Origin: Lepidodermella squamata
Taxonomy: Eukaryota; Gastrotricha
Direction of reading: 5' to 3'
Length of the DNA: 64,000 bases
Assembly (NCBI GenBank): GCA_047495785.1
Contig: JBLDXI010000055.1
Span: forward strand, 744,001 to 808,000
The notes under the pieces were generated by a model that ran no database searches, was not told where the DNA came from, and worked only from the letters and a program-made list of their open reading frames with translations. The translations under genes were made by a program, and so were the position numbers. Below, in pieces: positions 1-12,400 of this stretch (its first letter is position 1; each line of letters begins with the position of its first letter).

Positions 1-1311
1 TCGAGACGCCAATGCTAAGCCTTATAAGAGACATTTTTCAGGTTTCGGCTCAAAGTCTCCGGATGCTTGTCAAGGAGACAGCGGTGGTCCTCTGGTATGC
101 AGAAGTAAGCAATCAACCACTAGTACCTATCTGTTGGTTGGCGTGATCAGCTTTGGATACGAGTTAGTATGACGCTGAACGTTTCTTTCAAATAACGATT
201 TTTTATTGTAGATGTGGTCTTGATGAGTCATACGGCGTGTATAGTAGGTTTGTGCTTATTCAAATATCATTCCCTTGAAATAATACTATTACTTGAAACA
301 GAACTTGCAGGGTTTCTGATTGGATTGATAGGATAGTTAATGGCAATTCGCCACCTTCAACGAGTTCCACTACTACCACCACCACTACCACCACCACCAC
401 CCGCCGACCTATACCCAGTGACATCACCAAGCCGAAATGTTCCTCGGTTACCTTTCCAGACGAGCCAGTTGTGACGAATGACCTTGACATCCCGTGGCAA
501 GTTCGGTTGGTGATCAAAACGCCGAATTCCAAAAACAACATAACATGCGGCGCAGCCGTCATTGGAAGCGAATGGCTGTTAACAGCCGCTCAATGCGCCC
601 TAGATAATAAGTTTGTTATTTAGTTCAAGGGTGTTTTCATTAATTCAACTGTATCGCTAGCACAAGGATTACTATAAGATCAGGCTCGGGGCGAAATCTT
701 GCCAATGTTAAATCAATATTCCGTCATGCTTCTTTTGATGCGGACACCCTTGATTTCGACTTTTCACTCCTGAAAACAGACCGTAAATGCTTAATTTTTT
801 TAAAGTTTATTCAATTCACATGATTCGTAAACAGGGCCTCTTAATCTTGGGAATAACCTTGCTGCCATTGCAATACCGCAGCAATGCGAGCCACCGATGA
901 TTTCTAGAAACGCATGCCTTACCACAGGCTGGGGCACCATTTACACAAAAACCATGACAAGCAACACGACGAGACTGCTAAAGGCATCAGTCAGCGTGAA
1001 GACTGCGGTAGAATGTATGGATGCATTGAGCGAAAGCTATACAGATCGAAGTCTATGTGTACGCGATGCAAAACGTAACACTGCACGATGCGAGGTTGGT
1101 TTTTTGCGGTATGATTCATTCACTTTAGTATTCTGATTACAGACTGATATTGGGGGCCCGATGGTTTGTTGCGATGATGCCGGAGAGATGCTACTGCAAG
1201 GGATTGCATCATACGCCCCATACAAATGTGAAGGCAGCGATTCGGTTGTAATTTACGGAAAAACATGTGAAGTGGCGCCATGGATTTCAAGCGTTACTTC
1301 TTCGAACTAAA
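1..1311 (+). CDS. Secreted serine protease with one active and one dead S1 domain (5' end outside window)
   Basis: Chymotrypsin-family (S1) protein in about six exons; the start lies before the window. The visible end of the first domain reads DACQGDSGGPLVC, so the catalytic Ser and the Asp that gives trypsin-like (Arg/Lys) specificity are present. It closes with GVYSRVSDWIDRIV, is followed by a Thr-rich stalk encoded by an ACC repeat (about 367-401), and then a second S1 domain begins (IPWQVRLVI). In that second domain the catalytic His is Gln (LLTAAQC) and the catalytic Ser is Ile (TDIGGPMVC), while the middle Asp region (DFDFSLLK) is kept, so it should be a pseudoprotease. Exons join across introns near 167-212, 255-308, 609-666, 785-833 and 1094-1140. 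It is head-to-tail with LGIC-A. A decayed copy of its linker exon lies at 7925-8215. Confidence 0.85.
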
Positions 1312-1755
1312 CAAACAGCCGCAAGGAATAATTATTGACGTTGTATAAAACCATATTCTAAAATGAACAAAATCCATGCATCTTCTCGAAGGCCTCCTGT
1401 ACAGTTGCAGTGGTATGGGAAGTTTGCCTATTGTAAGCTTGTCAATTTCATTTACCATAATAAATTTTTATTTACGAATAGTTAAGTATTATTATCTTTG
1501 CATATTGTTGCCTATTTTGTCGCAAATTAGGCTATTAGTTCAAATGGCCGAAACTTTACGAAACAGAGTTTGTTGATTGTCCCCGATGATTTCGTATGAT
1601 CGTGGCCAAAGCCTAAGAGCCCATTAATTATTCAGTATTAAAAAAAACAAATCGACTACTTGACGCAGGTTTTGTCACTCCTACGCATTTTCTAACTCAG
1701 TTGTCTGAAAAAATAGCAAAATCATTTGTCGGAGAGAATTGCTTTTGATTGTAGA
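1312..1755. other. Intergenic, no gene seen
   Basis: Spacer between the protease and LGIC-A. From about 1570 it aligns with 9315-9480, the matching spacer upstream of LGIC-A', so the segmental duplication begins here. I see no coding sequence or clear regulatory motif. Confidence 0.6.
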
Positions 1756-4700
1756 ATGCTGGCTGCATGTTGGTGGCTAGCAGTTTTGCTAGCAGGTGAG
1801 AAATTGGCCATCCTCTTTGTATTGTTTCCAGAAATATTCATTGTAATTAGCAGCCTTTATTACGTGCAACTACTACGCTGTAGCTCAAATTTGCGCCAAT
1901 GGTGTATATCAGCCTCTCCTGTCATTTACCAATACATCAACGAGAGCTTCACGATGGAATTATTACTACTTTGCTAACCTGAACAACAGCCAGCAAGATC
2001 CTGAGTCGACGCGGCTTATTTCAAAGAGGTCGCCGATGAGTGGCGCAATCTGGACTGTCCAGGTTGAATCCTGACGGCCGCTTGCATATTTAAGCCTTGA
2101 TCTATCCGTTTTTCAGCCTATCGACCTTGATGACTTCTACTTTGAAGTAACTATGAAAATGTCTTACGTTTACGAGCCTTGGGGATTCGCTGTTACGATA
2201 TCAAACCTAGCTGGAATAGTTCGCCCCCCTAATGGCTTACTGACTTATGCAGACGGGCAGGAGTATGGAGTCCAGCGAAGTGCCTACTTGGGTCAGAAAT
2301 GAATTGTTAAAATATATATATATATATATAAGCTCTATCTGTTGTTTCCATTTAGGGTTGACAATATTCGGTAATCCTAGTACGTATTGGTTTCAGGCCA
2401 AGTTTTTGTCAACAGTCAACTCCGGAGCATGGTTCAGCTCTTCCGCAGCAGAAATTCAAAACAAAGTTAATCAAGCGTTTATGGACAAATATTACAAATC
2501 AAAGACAACGTGGAAATTTCGCGTACAGCCTAACAACTTGACCCTCACAGCTTGTCTATTCAATACTGCCGACTGCAGTGTGGCGCTAGCTGGAAATTTC
2601 AACGCTACAAAGTCTCTGCGGTCAACCTTCGTCGGAAATCCGCTTTATCTAGGTGTGACTGCAGTAAATGCAGTGGCGAATTCTGCCGTCGACGTTTATT
2701 CAGTTGAAGTTTGGAATTGTGAAACTGAAGGAGCTAAGACGATTGTCACTCCAACGGTAACTTACAGATATAATTAAAGCCGCTTATAAAATCCGAATCA
2801 ATTTTCAGGTGAATGCGTCCGCCTTAATGTGTAGAAATGGGCTTTATCAACCGCAATGGTCATACTATCAGCCGTCTGATTTAACTGATTATTGGGACTA
2901 CTACTATGCAGAAAATTTGGACTTTACTACCCAGCCACCAAACACCGTCCGTTTGCTATCTGAGAGTGTTTATCAAAGCGGTGCAATGTGGGCAAAAACG
3001 GTTGGTTTGAGCGGTGTTACAATGAAAACTCGATTTTTGTGAAATCAATTCTAGCCATTTACTTTGAATGACTACTACGCTGAGGTGACGGTTCAAACTG
3101 GCATAATTGATTCGACAAAACCTCCGTACGGATTCATCCTAATTGTGTCAAATGATTCTGGTATCATCAGGCCGAATGATAGCCTATTAGTTCTCAGAGG
3201 CTACGGCCAATATGGCGTCCAGCGAGACTACCACGTAGGTAAGGAATTGCGCATTTATTTTTCAATGATCCCAATTTATTGGAGCATAAAAGGTTTCACG
3301 ATCTATGCGCAACCCACTGAGCGCGGTGTGATGGCCAATTTTTTGACAGTGCCAAACATTAACACATGGTATGGCTACTGCAAATATGCCCCTCAGGTCA
3401 ACTGGTGTTGGCCCAATGTTGATCAGAATTTTTTGGACAAATACTTATCGATGAAATCTACTTGGCAGTTTCGCGTCACTAACAACTCATTTTCTGTCAA
3501 TGTCTGCGTCTACAACACAAATTATTGTACGCAAACACTGAGCGCAAATTTGAGTCAGAGCCTTCAGGGCGCATTTGGTGGCCAAAATATGTACATTGGC
3601 GTGGCGGGTTATAATCACAATAACTACGCAACAACGCTGGACATATTTTCGATCGATGTCTGGAACTGTGGATCGGCGGTTTCCGGGCAACAAACTTATC
3701 CTACCAAAACCACTGGTAGTACCACTACTACAACAACTGCTGTTTCCACTTCTACAGAAACAACCGTAAGATTATGCTTCAGAATGAAATTTGATGCTAG
3801 GTTTTCAACTTAGACTACTACGGCGACAAGCTATACCACACCTTCAACTTCAACTTCAACTTTAACTTCAAATTCAACAACTGCAACGCAGGCTACAACT
3901 CAGCAGCAACTAAGCACTGGTTTCAGCTTTTACACAACAACCCAATCACTACAAAGCGTAATAAAGTTTTGCATTACCCTTAGTTTTACCTGGTTTCTCT
4001 TAAAGTCATCAGTTCCGGGCAGTCAGCCAGTCACTGGATCAACAAAACAGCCGTCGCAATCCGTAGTTACGGCTGATGTGACCTCTTTGTACTCATCAGG
4101 GGGAAAGGCCGGTAAGCAACGAGTTCGCTCTCAGAATAAATTTAGACTACTAGATATTAAAAGCTTATATGATTTATAATTTATGATATTTTCTGCTTGC
4201 AGACATGGCGAAAGCTTTGCAGTTGATGAAGTCATTCGAGTCTTCATCCTATCAGCTGCTTCAACAGTTGATTCTCTCAGCGGCTGATTTGTTCGAAATT
4301 CCATTTGCGAATTTGTCGCTTGGCAACCTGCAAAAGCAATGCGATGATTTCAGCCCTTATAGAGCAGCGCCGCCGTCGAACGGCTCGAACTCGCCACTTA
4401 AAATTCGTCCAACTTTTGCGATCGATCGCCTAGCCGACATAAACACCGTCGATGAGACAATAAGTGTTGTTGGCTCGCTGCTCTTCACGTGGTCTGTCTC
4501 GACGTGCCCCGCTGATAGCGAGGATGTGTTTACGAGTAGATCCCCGGAACAGCTTTACGTCGCGTCGTCGAACGAGGTGTGGCGTCCGGCTTTTCGATTT
4601 GTCAGCGGCGCTGATTCCAATGTTTACATGGCTGACAGCGATCGATTCGGTGATGACCTCATCGCTGTGATGCATAAGGATGAAAAATCGCCCAATCGCA

Positions 4701-5395
4701 CCATCGATTTCTATTGGCTGAAAGATGGAACGTTTTCTGCATCATGCGAGCTTGAACTTCAAGATTTTCCTTACGACACTCAAACTTGCTATTTCTCATT
4801 CTCGCTGAACCGAGCGATTAACCTGGTGGCGTTTCAAGATCCGATATTTTTTGTCTCGTCGAATGAGTCAAATTCGAGAAAGTGGAGTTATGAAGGTCAC
4901 TCTTCGATTGTTACGAAGCAATTCTACGGCGGAAAATTGACCAGCGCTGTTTACTACTTCATAACTGTCAAACGAGACCCAACCTATTACATATTGAACT
5001 TGGCCTTGCCTAGTGCTGTCTTGATATTAGTTCAAATCGGGTCTTTCCTGCTACCGCCGGAGATGCCTGATAGGCCTGCTTTCTCAATGGCAGTTTTACT
5101 GGCGATTGTCGTAGCTGAAGCAGGCGTTGCTAGCAATGTCCCAAAAACCGCGCAGCACATATTTCTGGCCGATTACATTGCCAGCCTGAGTTGGCTAAGC
5201 GCCGCTTGTACCGTGTACCAGTTGGCGACTTGTTGCCACCAACGCACGATTGACATGGACGTCGATGCTGTATTCGCCCCGCATCGGTATTTCCGCAACA
5301 CGCTGTGCTTGATCCGCTTGTTTGACATCGTAGTGGCTTTTATGTTGTCGCTTGCCTTCATGGTTTTGCATGGATTTATGGCATACCTGGCATGA
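1756..5395 (+). CDS. LGIC-A: Cys-loop channel subunit with two extra extracellular domains
   Basis: About 900 residues from roughly nine exons that I could join in frame. The ATG at 1756 begins a signal peptide (MLAACWWLAVLLAG). Two repeats of a roughly 190-residue domain follow (about 1812-2755 and 2812-3690). Each opens with C-x-N-G-x-Y-Q-P, has a central EVT and GxxRP region, a W-[KQ]-F-R-V strand, and ends in SVEVWNC or SIDVWNC. A Thr/Ser/Gln-rich stalk (about 3690-4110) leads to the channel (from about 4203): VDETI strand, WRP motif, a canonical 13-residue Cys-loop (between C of CELELQDFPYDTQTC), M1-M3 and a very short M3-M4 loop before M4 and the stop. Ion selectivity cannot be read from the M1-M2 link (PPEMPDRP). 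The subunit would sit at the plasma membrane with the extra domains outside. I do not recognise the extra domain by name. Confidence 0.88.
2311..2330. repeat. TA dinucleotide repeat in an LGIC-A intron
   Basis: About ten TA units inside an intron of LGIC-A (copy 1). The matching intron of copy 2 (around 10017-10061) lacks it, so the repeat grew after the duplication. Confidence 0.9.
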
Positions 5396-7414
5396 TGTGA
5401 CTCTTAACCCTGCGAGGGTGTTGCTTTTTTATCAATATTGAATTAATTTTGAAGCAATCGTTATTATTGGACTAATATACAGTTTGTCAATCAGTTCGTC
5501 AGTTCGTACGAAGTTCAATATCTTCATGAGTGAATATTTCAAGTTCTGTTCTCATCTGGTAAAAGTAAATTGTAACCTTCGTAAGCCTACTGTTTCACCT
5601 GATCAATTGAAGTATGGCCGATTTTGCCTCGCTCCAAATAGTAGAGAAATGACATTTTTTCATCCGATATGTCAAGAGCTGAATATCGCTTTCGCCAGAG
5701 GATTCAAGTTTTATGAGAGATGGTCCATGACAGAACCAAGGGGACCAAGTGGACAGCTAATGAAATGCTAATCGCAAAATGCATTTTCGCCAGTTTCTTC
5801 CTTCAAATCGAGTCCCAACGAAAAATCAGGAAAGACTAGATCTATCGATTGGTGAAAAGCGCTTCAAAATATTTCTCATGGCTACGGACTTTTATTATTC
5901 AAAAAATACTATGTATAGTTATGCGTTAAGCGTTAAGCCGGACTCGATTCGCGCCCAGCGTAGAAACTAGGATTTTCGGCAAGGGGGATTCGGTTTTGCT
6001 TTCAAGAAATTCCTCGTATGTATTTCCATATATCAGTGGTAATTTGAAATTGCGTTAGTCATTCGTCGTCTCGTTTTGCTTTTCCTAGTTTTCTCATGAC
6101 ATTGAGCTCCTCTACAGTGACAATCAAAAGATCCGCACGGTGGAATTGGAGCGACGCAATTTGAAATTATTCGCACGTGCGAAATGGGCTGTTTATCTCC
6201 TGCAAAACAGACCAAAATGGCGCCTTTTTCACGAGCTCCAAAAATAGATCCAAGGAAAAGGGGATAATTTCAAGAATATGAATATGTTCATGAGATGTCA
6301 TGAAACTAGTACATTCTTAGTTGAGTGCCAAAAAATGCAGAAAATGTGAGCAGCTGGAATAAGGTTGCGACAAAGCAAAAATAATTTTTCCGGAATTTTT
6401 CTGTCATATAATTATAAACTTTTAGGGCTTCGGAATATTAATTAGCACCTCATGAATATTTATAGTTTTCTACTATTAAATTTTCTTAGTCTGTCCGAGT
6501 TACCCTTTTTATTTTTAGCTGATTTTAACCCAAGGGTGGAACTAAGATATTTCTGGCGCGTGTGAGATTCTTGTAGAATCAACCTGACCGTGCGTAAATT
6601 TTGACTTTCACTGTATTGAGCTGCTCATTCTTGCTGCTCAACCTGCTATTCTTGCGCCATACGGATTGCAATATTATGTATTATATAGATAACACATGGG
6701 CTTCGGTGAATAATTCGAGACATGGCAGATAACGCTCGAGGCCGAGGCGGGACGTAGCCAGTTGCGGAGCACAGGTTGAACAGGCAGCACAGATGCCGGT
6801 GGAGCGTCGTACCGCCTCTCTTGTATATAGGTTATTGCTGACGTCGTAGAGACCAGGTGCTTCGAGTCGCAGCCCTTAGTACTCTCTGTTGTCTTTTCCG
6901 TTTGATCACCCGGCGGGGCTGCGACAGCTTGCCGGCAACGACTTGACTCCATTTCTTCTTCTCTTCGCAACCGCCGTAGCTCGCCAATTGGTCCTTGCCA
7001 CAGTTGGCGCAGACAAGGAGCTCGAACGCCGGTCTGGTCGAACATTTCGTCGCGGCGTCGCTGCTGCTCGCGGCCGCACGCTTCGAATTCTCTGCTACGA
7101 TCGGGCGGGCCCAAAAACGTGCCGGTCGTGAGGACCACTACACTTCGGCTGTTTCGTGAGGCAAGCGATCTCGACATGACCAAAACCCTGGCACCGGTGG
7201 TACTGGCTGGGCAGCGGCTTCTCGACGTACGGGATGACCCGCAGCAGCATCAAGCACCAAACAAGGCCGTTCTTCAGCGCTCTCAGCCGATTTTCATTGC
7301 TAGAAAATTATAACTGGGCCATTAACAAATGGGTCATAGCAAAAAAATACAATAGCAAAAAAATGACGTCACCTTTAAGCTTTAAGATCAGCTTGGGCTT
7401 CGCTCAGTCCTGCA
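5396..7414. other. Copy-1-specific insert or replaced sequence, no intact gene
   Basis: After about 210 bp of flank shared with copy 2, sequence from about 5605 to 7414 has no counterpart in copy 2, where the first exons of LGIC-B lie. It therefore replaces the 5' half of the degraded LGIC-B. Open frames here are short and show no family motif, apart from the GC-rich stretch described separately. I support no functional gene. Confidence 0.55.
6740..7270 (-). pseudogene. GC-rich fragment, possible retroelement gag-like remnant
   Basis: Base composition is clearly richer in G and C than either flank. On the minus strand one frame reads CANCGKDQLASYGGC. This resembles the zinc-knuckle of non-LTR retrotransposon Gag-like ORF1 proteins (C-x2-C-x3-H-x6-C), except that the His position is Gln. 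No reverse transcriptase or second knuckle is visible nearby. A 169-codon open frame in a different phase on the same strand (6674-7183) has no recognisable feature. This could equally be a chance match in GC-rich filler. Confidence 0.25.
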
Positions 7415-7924
7415 ATGGTCGCAGAAAAATTGTCATGCATTGACCGAATTTTCATGCCTCATGGCTCAGAAACCGGTCTATGAATACCCGATATCGCCTT
7501 TTCGAACGGGTAAGGATCGCGAGCTCGTAATAATCAAGCTAACATTTTTAGAGCTAATCAGAGACTTTCACTTTGAATTGAGCAAATCTGACCCCGATAG
7601 TCTTGGAATCAGCAGTGACGGTCTTACTGCGTTTGCACCTGCGTTTGCGTTTGGGACGTCTCATCAATTTTCGCTGTACATTTGACATCAAGCTATTTCC
7701 ATTTGACAAGCAGGTTGAACGGTAAATGCCATTATTTTACTCCATGTTCTATTTCGCATCTCGTTATGGACTTGTGTACTGCAATTCGAGAGTTGGCGCT
7801 ATATCAAAGCAAATATCGCATTTTTGTCAGCAGCAGTGCATGGCTGGAGCACATGAAGGAACACGAACAGGAGAGAAAATTCAACGAAACTTTGAAAACT
7901 TACCCAGAACCCAGCTCTGAGACA
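7415..7924 (+). pseudogene. Degraded LGIC-B copy
   Basis: Nucleotide similarity to LGIC-B exons is clear: 7425-7510 matches 13935-14015 (the exon ending in WIPDIAFSNG), and 7550-7865 matches about 14060-14360 (Cys-loop exon onward). It then jumps to the stretch matching 14742-14795. About 380 bp encoding most of M1-M3 are deleted. Premature stops and frame changes occur, and the signal peptide exons are gone. The tail runs straight into the degraded protease copy. Confidence 0.85.
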
Positions 7925-8215
7925 ATTCAAAATGCTATTATTTTAAACAGAACTTGCGGTGTTTCTGATTGAATTGATAGCAATCCGCCCATTTCAACCA
8001 TCTCTTCAACAAGTTTCACTACCACTACAACCACCACCCGACCTATAACCGTAGCAAAATCAAGCCGAAATTCGCCATGTTACCTTCCCGACGAACCAGT
8101 TGTGACGGATGAAAACCACATCACATGCGGTGCCGCCGTCATTGACAGCTGTTAACATGGCTTAATGTTAATGGCTGTTAACATATGCTCAATGTGCCCT
8201 TAATAATTTATCTAT
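7925..8215 (+). pseudogene. Degraded copy of the serine protease linker and second domain
   Basis: Matches 281-622 of the intact protease gene: the acceptor region, the Ser/Thr linker with a shorter ACC-type repeat, the Pro-Thr spacer and the exon coding ITCGAAVIG. About 60 bp (the IPWQVRLVI stretch) are missing, the TGG of SDWIDR has become a stop, and a short internal duplication surrounds 8145-8185. It cannot encode a protease. Confidence 0.85.
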
Positions 8216-9480
8216 TATTAACCATATTATGTACCAAAGAAAGCTCATAAATTCTTCATCGATCCCACTAGTACATTTCTGGAATCTGAGCTGGGGCAAA
8301 TTGCAAGGCAGGCTCTCAAAGTTTATAAAGCCGTGATTTTTTAGAACATTTTTATGATAATATGCAGCTTCAAAATTTATATGGTTGAATAGAGAGTGAA
8401 AAGTTACCAAGTTATCTCTGCATCGTGAAAACTTACGGCGCAAGTTGGTGTGCGGATAAAAAACAACATTTTTAATTTTGGCAGTATTGAATATCCGTGA
8501 GTGTCCAGTCTCTTATTATTTGTCTATGATATACCTACATGAAAAACGTATCAGTGATCCTGATAAAACTAAAAACGCGGGTGACCCCGTAAATCAACCC
8601 TGCTGATGCACAGAAAAAGCCGATTGTTCGCGACTGTTCTCAAAGCTGATCTCTCGTCGTCAGCCGTCCCCTGAACCCTCACGTGTAAGGCTTATATTTC
8701 CATCACTTTTTTAGCCGACGGGTGACGAAAAATAAAACATGTTAATTTGTCATTTATTCACCTCATAAATTTAACTACTCCGCCATGGTCTCATTGACCT
8801 CTGTGCCAATTTTTTCGAGTTGGAAATTAAAAATGACGAAGCTATTGAAGTTTAATCAAACCGGCCGAATTCGTCCTATCAGTCAGACTTAAACAGGCGG
8901 AGTGCGTGATTTTTCCGCTGCAAAAACTGGCGCGAGGAAAAATCGGAGAAGCTGAATTCTGATCTGAATGCTGAGCCTCTAAACCTTTCTTTTAAACTAA
9001 ATTTTTTCGGTGATATAAGTGGGGCAGAATCTTAGCGACATTCATGGGAGTAATTTAGAGTATAAAATTCCAAAGCTGAAGGCACCTGACACCGAAATTA
9101 GGGGCTCGAAAAATCGCCTGAAATCAGCTGGGCGGATAGGACGATTTCCAGTTTTCATACAGCCTTAACGGTGATAGATGAAGACAAAAAGATTTCAAAA
9201 TAATCGTGATCAGGGCCTTCGAAAACCCCTAGGACTGCCGTCAAATATTGTTTACCCCGCAGATTAATAATTCCGGCATAACAGGGGTAACTGAACATTG
9301 ATTTTTGTCTATAAACAACTTGATTGTCCCCCATTAGTACCCTGGAAAAAGCTTAAGAGCCAATTGAATATTCATGATTTAACAAAAAAACGACTACTGG
9401 GCGCAGGTCTTTTTACTCCTCCTCTGTTGTCTGGAAAATAGCACAATCGTTTTCGGAGAGAATAGCTCTTTGATTGTAGA
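8216..9480. other. Intergenic, no gene seen
   Basis: Spacer of about 1.26 kb between the pseudogenes and LGIC-A'. No open frame with family motifs and no obvious element. From about 9315 it is the duplicated upstream flank of LGIC-A'. Confidence 0.6.
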
Positions 9481-12400
9481 ATGCTGGCTGCATGTTGGTG
9501 GCTGGCATTTTCGCTAACAGGTGAGAAGTCGGCCATCTGGTAGTATTATTTAAAGGAATATTCATTGTAATTAGCAGCGTTTATTACGTGCAACTACTAC
9601 GCTGCGGCTCAAAGTTGCGCCAATGGAGTATATCAGCCTCTCCTGTCATTTACCAATACATCAACGAGAGCTTCACGATGGAATTATTACTACTTTGCTA
9701 ACCTGAACAACAGCCAGCAAGATCCTGATTCGACGCGGCTTGTTTCAAAAAGGTCACCGATGAGTGGCGCAATATGGGCTGTCCAGGTTGAATCCTTACT
9801 GCCGCTTATTTTAGCCTTAACCTTTCTGTTTTTCAGCCTGTCGACCTTGATGACTTTTATGTTGAAGTAACCATGAAAATGTCTTATAGCTACGAGCCTT
9901 CGGGATTCGCACTTGTGATATCAAATCAAGCTGGAATTGTCCGCCCCCCTAATGGTTTACTGACTTATGTAAACGGGGAGGAGTTTGGAGTCGAGCGAAG
10001 TGCATACTTGGGTCAGTAATTATTTATTTTGATAGATGAGTATTATTTGTTATTTTTTTAGGGTTGACAATATTTTGCAATCCTTATTGGTATTTGCTCC
10101 AGGTCAAATTTATGCCAAATCCCAACTCCGCGGCATGGTTCTACGCATCTACAATAGCAGGAGACATTCAAAACAAAACTACTCAAGCTTTCGGGGACAA
10201 ATACTACAAGTCGAAGTCAACGTGGAAATTTCGCGTACAGCCTAACAACGTTACTATCACTGTATGCCAGTTCAATACTACCGACTGTAGCATGGGGTTA
10301 GTTGGGAATTACAACATTACAAGGTCTCTGCGGTCAACCTTCGCCGGAAATCCGCTTTATCTGGGCGTGGCAGCTACAAATGCAGTGGCAAATTCTGCCG
10401 TTGACGTTTACTCAGTTGAAGTTTGGGATTGTGAACCTCCAGGAGCTAAGACGACTGTCGCTTCAACAGTAACTTCTCAATATAATTCAGACCTCTCGTG
10501 AAATCCGAATCCATTTTCAGGTGAACGCGTCCTCCTTAATGTGTGGCAACGGATTATATCAACCGCAGTGGTCGTACTATCAGCCGTCTGATTTAACTGA
10601 TTATTGGGACTACTACTACTCAGAAAATTTGGACCTTACCTCCCAGCCACCAAACACCGTTCGTTTGCTATCTGAAAGTGTGTATCAAAGCGGTACAATG
10701 TGGGCAAAAATGGTTAGTTTTAGCAACCTTATAATAACTAAAGAAAACTTGATTTTTATGAAATCAACTCGATCCAGCCATTTACTTTGAATGACTACTA
10801 CGCTGAGGTGACTGTTCAAACTGGCATAATTGATTTGACAAAACCTCCTGTCGGATTTATCCTAATTGTGTCAAATTATTCTGGTATTATCAGGCCGAAT
10901 GATAGCCTATTAGTTCTCAGAGGCTACGGCCAATATGGCGTCCAGCGAGATAAACACGTTGGTAAGGAATTGATCATTTTTATTTTTCAAATATCCCAAT
11001 TATTTGGCGCGTTTTCTTCTATAAAAGGCTTCACTGTATATGCACAACCCACTGAACGCGGAGTGATGGCAAATTTTATGACTGTGCCAAACGTTAATAC
11101 CTGGTTCGGCTACTGCAAAACTTCCCCTCAGGTCAACTGGTGTTGGCCTAACATTGATCAGAATTTCTTGGACAAGTACCTGTCGATAAAAGCTACTTGG
11201 CAGTTTCGCGTCACAAACAGCTCATTTGCTGTCAACGTCTGCGTCTACAACACAAGCTATTGTGCACAGACTGTGAGTGGAAATTTGAGTCAGAGCCTTC
11301 AGGGCGCATTTGGCGGCCAAAATATGTACCTTGGCATAGCGGGTTATAACAGTAATAACTACGCAACGAAACTGGACATATTTTCGGTCAATGTTTGGAA
11401 TTGCGGATCGGAGGTTCCCGGGCAACAAACCTATCCCACAAAGACAACTGGCAGTACCACTTCTACAGAAGCAACCGTAAGATTATGCGCTCAAAATGAC
11501 TTTGATATCCACTTTTCAATATGTAGACTACACCGGCGACAAGCTCTAGCACATCCGCAGCTTCAACGCAGGCTACAACGACTCAGCGGCCACTCAGCAG
11601 CGACTTCAGCTCATCTACAACAACCCAATCACAGTCAAGCGTATTTATTCTATAATGTAGCATTACCCTAATTTTACCTGGTTTATTTTACAGTCATCAC
11701 TTCAGGCCAATCTGCCTGACACTGGATCAACCAAACAGCCAACGTCATCTGCAGCTACGAATAATTTGACCTCTTTGTACTCATTAGGAGGAAACCCCGG
11801 TAAGCTATCAGCTCGCTCTCAGACTAAACATTAGATTACAAATTATTTGTAATTTACGATATTTTTGCTTATAGACATGACGAACGCTTTGCAGAAGATA
11901 AAATTGTTCGAGTCTTCATCCTACCAGCTGCTTCAACAGTTGATTCTCTCAGCGGCTGATTTGTTCAAAATTCCATTTGCGAATTTGTCGCTTGGCAACC
12001 TGCAAAAGCAATGCGATGATTTCAGCCCTAATAGAGCTGCGCCACCCTCGAACGGCTCGAACTCGCCACTTAAAATTCGTCCAACTTTTGCGATCGATCG
12101 CTTAGCTGACATAAACACTGTCGATGAGACAATAAGTGTTGTTGGCTCGCTACTCTTCACGTGGTCTGTCTCGACGTGCCCCGCTGATAGCGAGGATGTG
12201 TTTACAAGCAGATCCCCGGAACAGCTTTACGTCGCGTCGTCAAGCGAAGTGTGGCGTCCGACTTTTCGATTTGTCAGCGGCGCTGATTCCAACGTTTACA
12301 TGGCTGATAGCGATCAATTTGGGGATGACCTCATCGCTGTTATGCAAAAGGATGAAAAATCTCCCAATCGCACCATCGATTTCTATTGGCTAAAAGACGG

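Larger units (their letters stand above)
1570..5605 (+). repeat. Segmental duplication, copy 1
   Basis: This block matches 9315-13265 in the same orientation: upstream spacer, all exons and most introns of LGIC-A, and about 200 bp of 3' flank (for example the stretches around 5500-5600 and 13160-13265). Similarity ends near 5605, where copy 1 continues into unrelated sequence and copy 2 continues into LGIC-B. Confidence 0.85.

Noticed and set aside
260-562. Minus-strand open frame with a run of valines
   Set aside because: It is the reverse of the ACC-repeat Thr stalk and second-domain exon of the serine protease.
5484-5970. Two open frames after LGIC-A
   Set aside because: The first partly overlaps the 3' flank shared with copy 2, where the matching frame is broken; no motif in either.
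6674-7183. 169-codon minus-strand open frame
   Set aside because: Lies in the GC-rich patch where stops are rare; no motif in that phase, and the only suggestive motif is in another phase.
9560-9620. Apparent loss of a splice acceptor in LGIC-A' (gctgtag in copy 1, gctgcgg in copy 2)
   Set aside because: An AG about 35 bp upstream (attagcag) is present in both copies and gives an intact frame in both, so no defect is needed.
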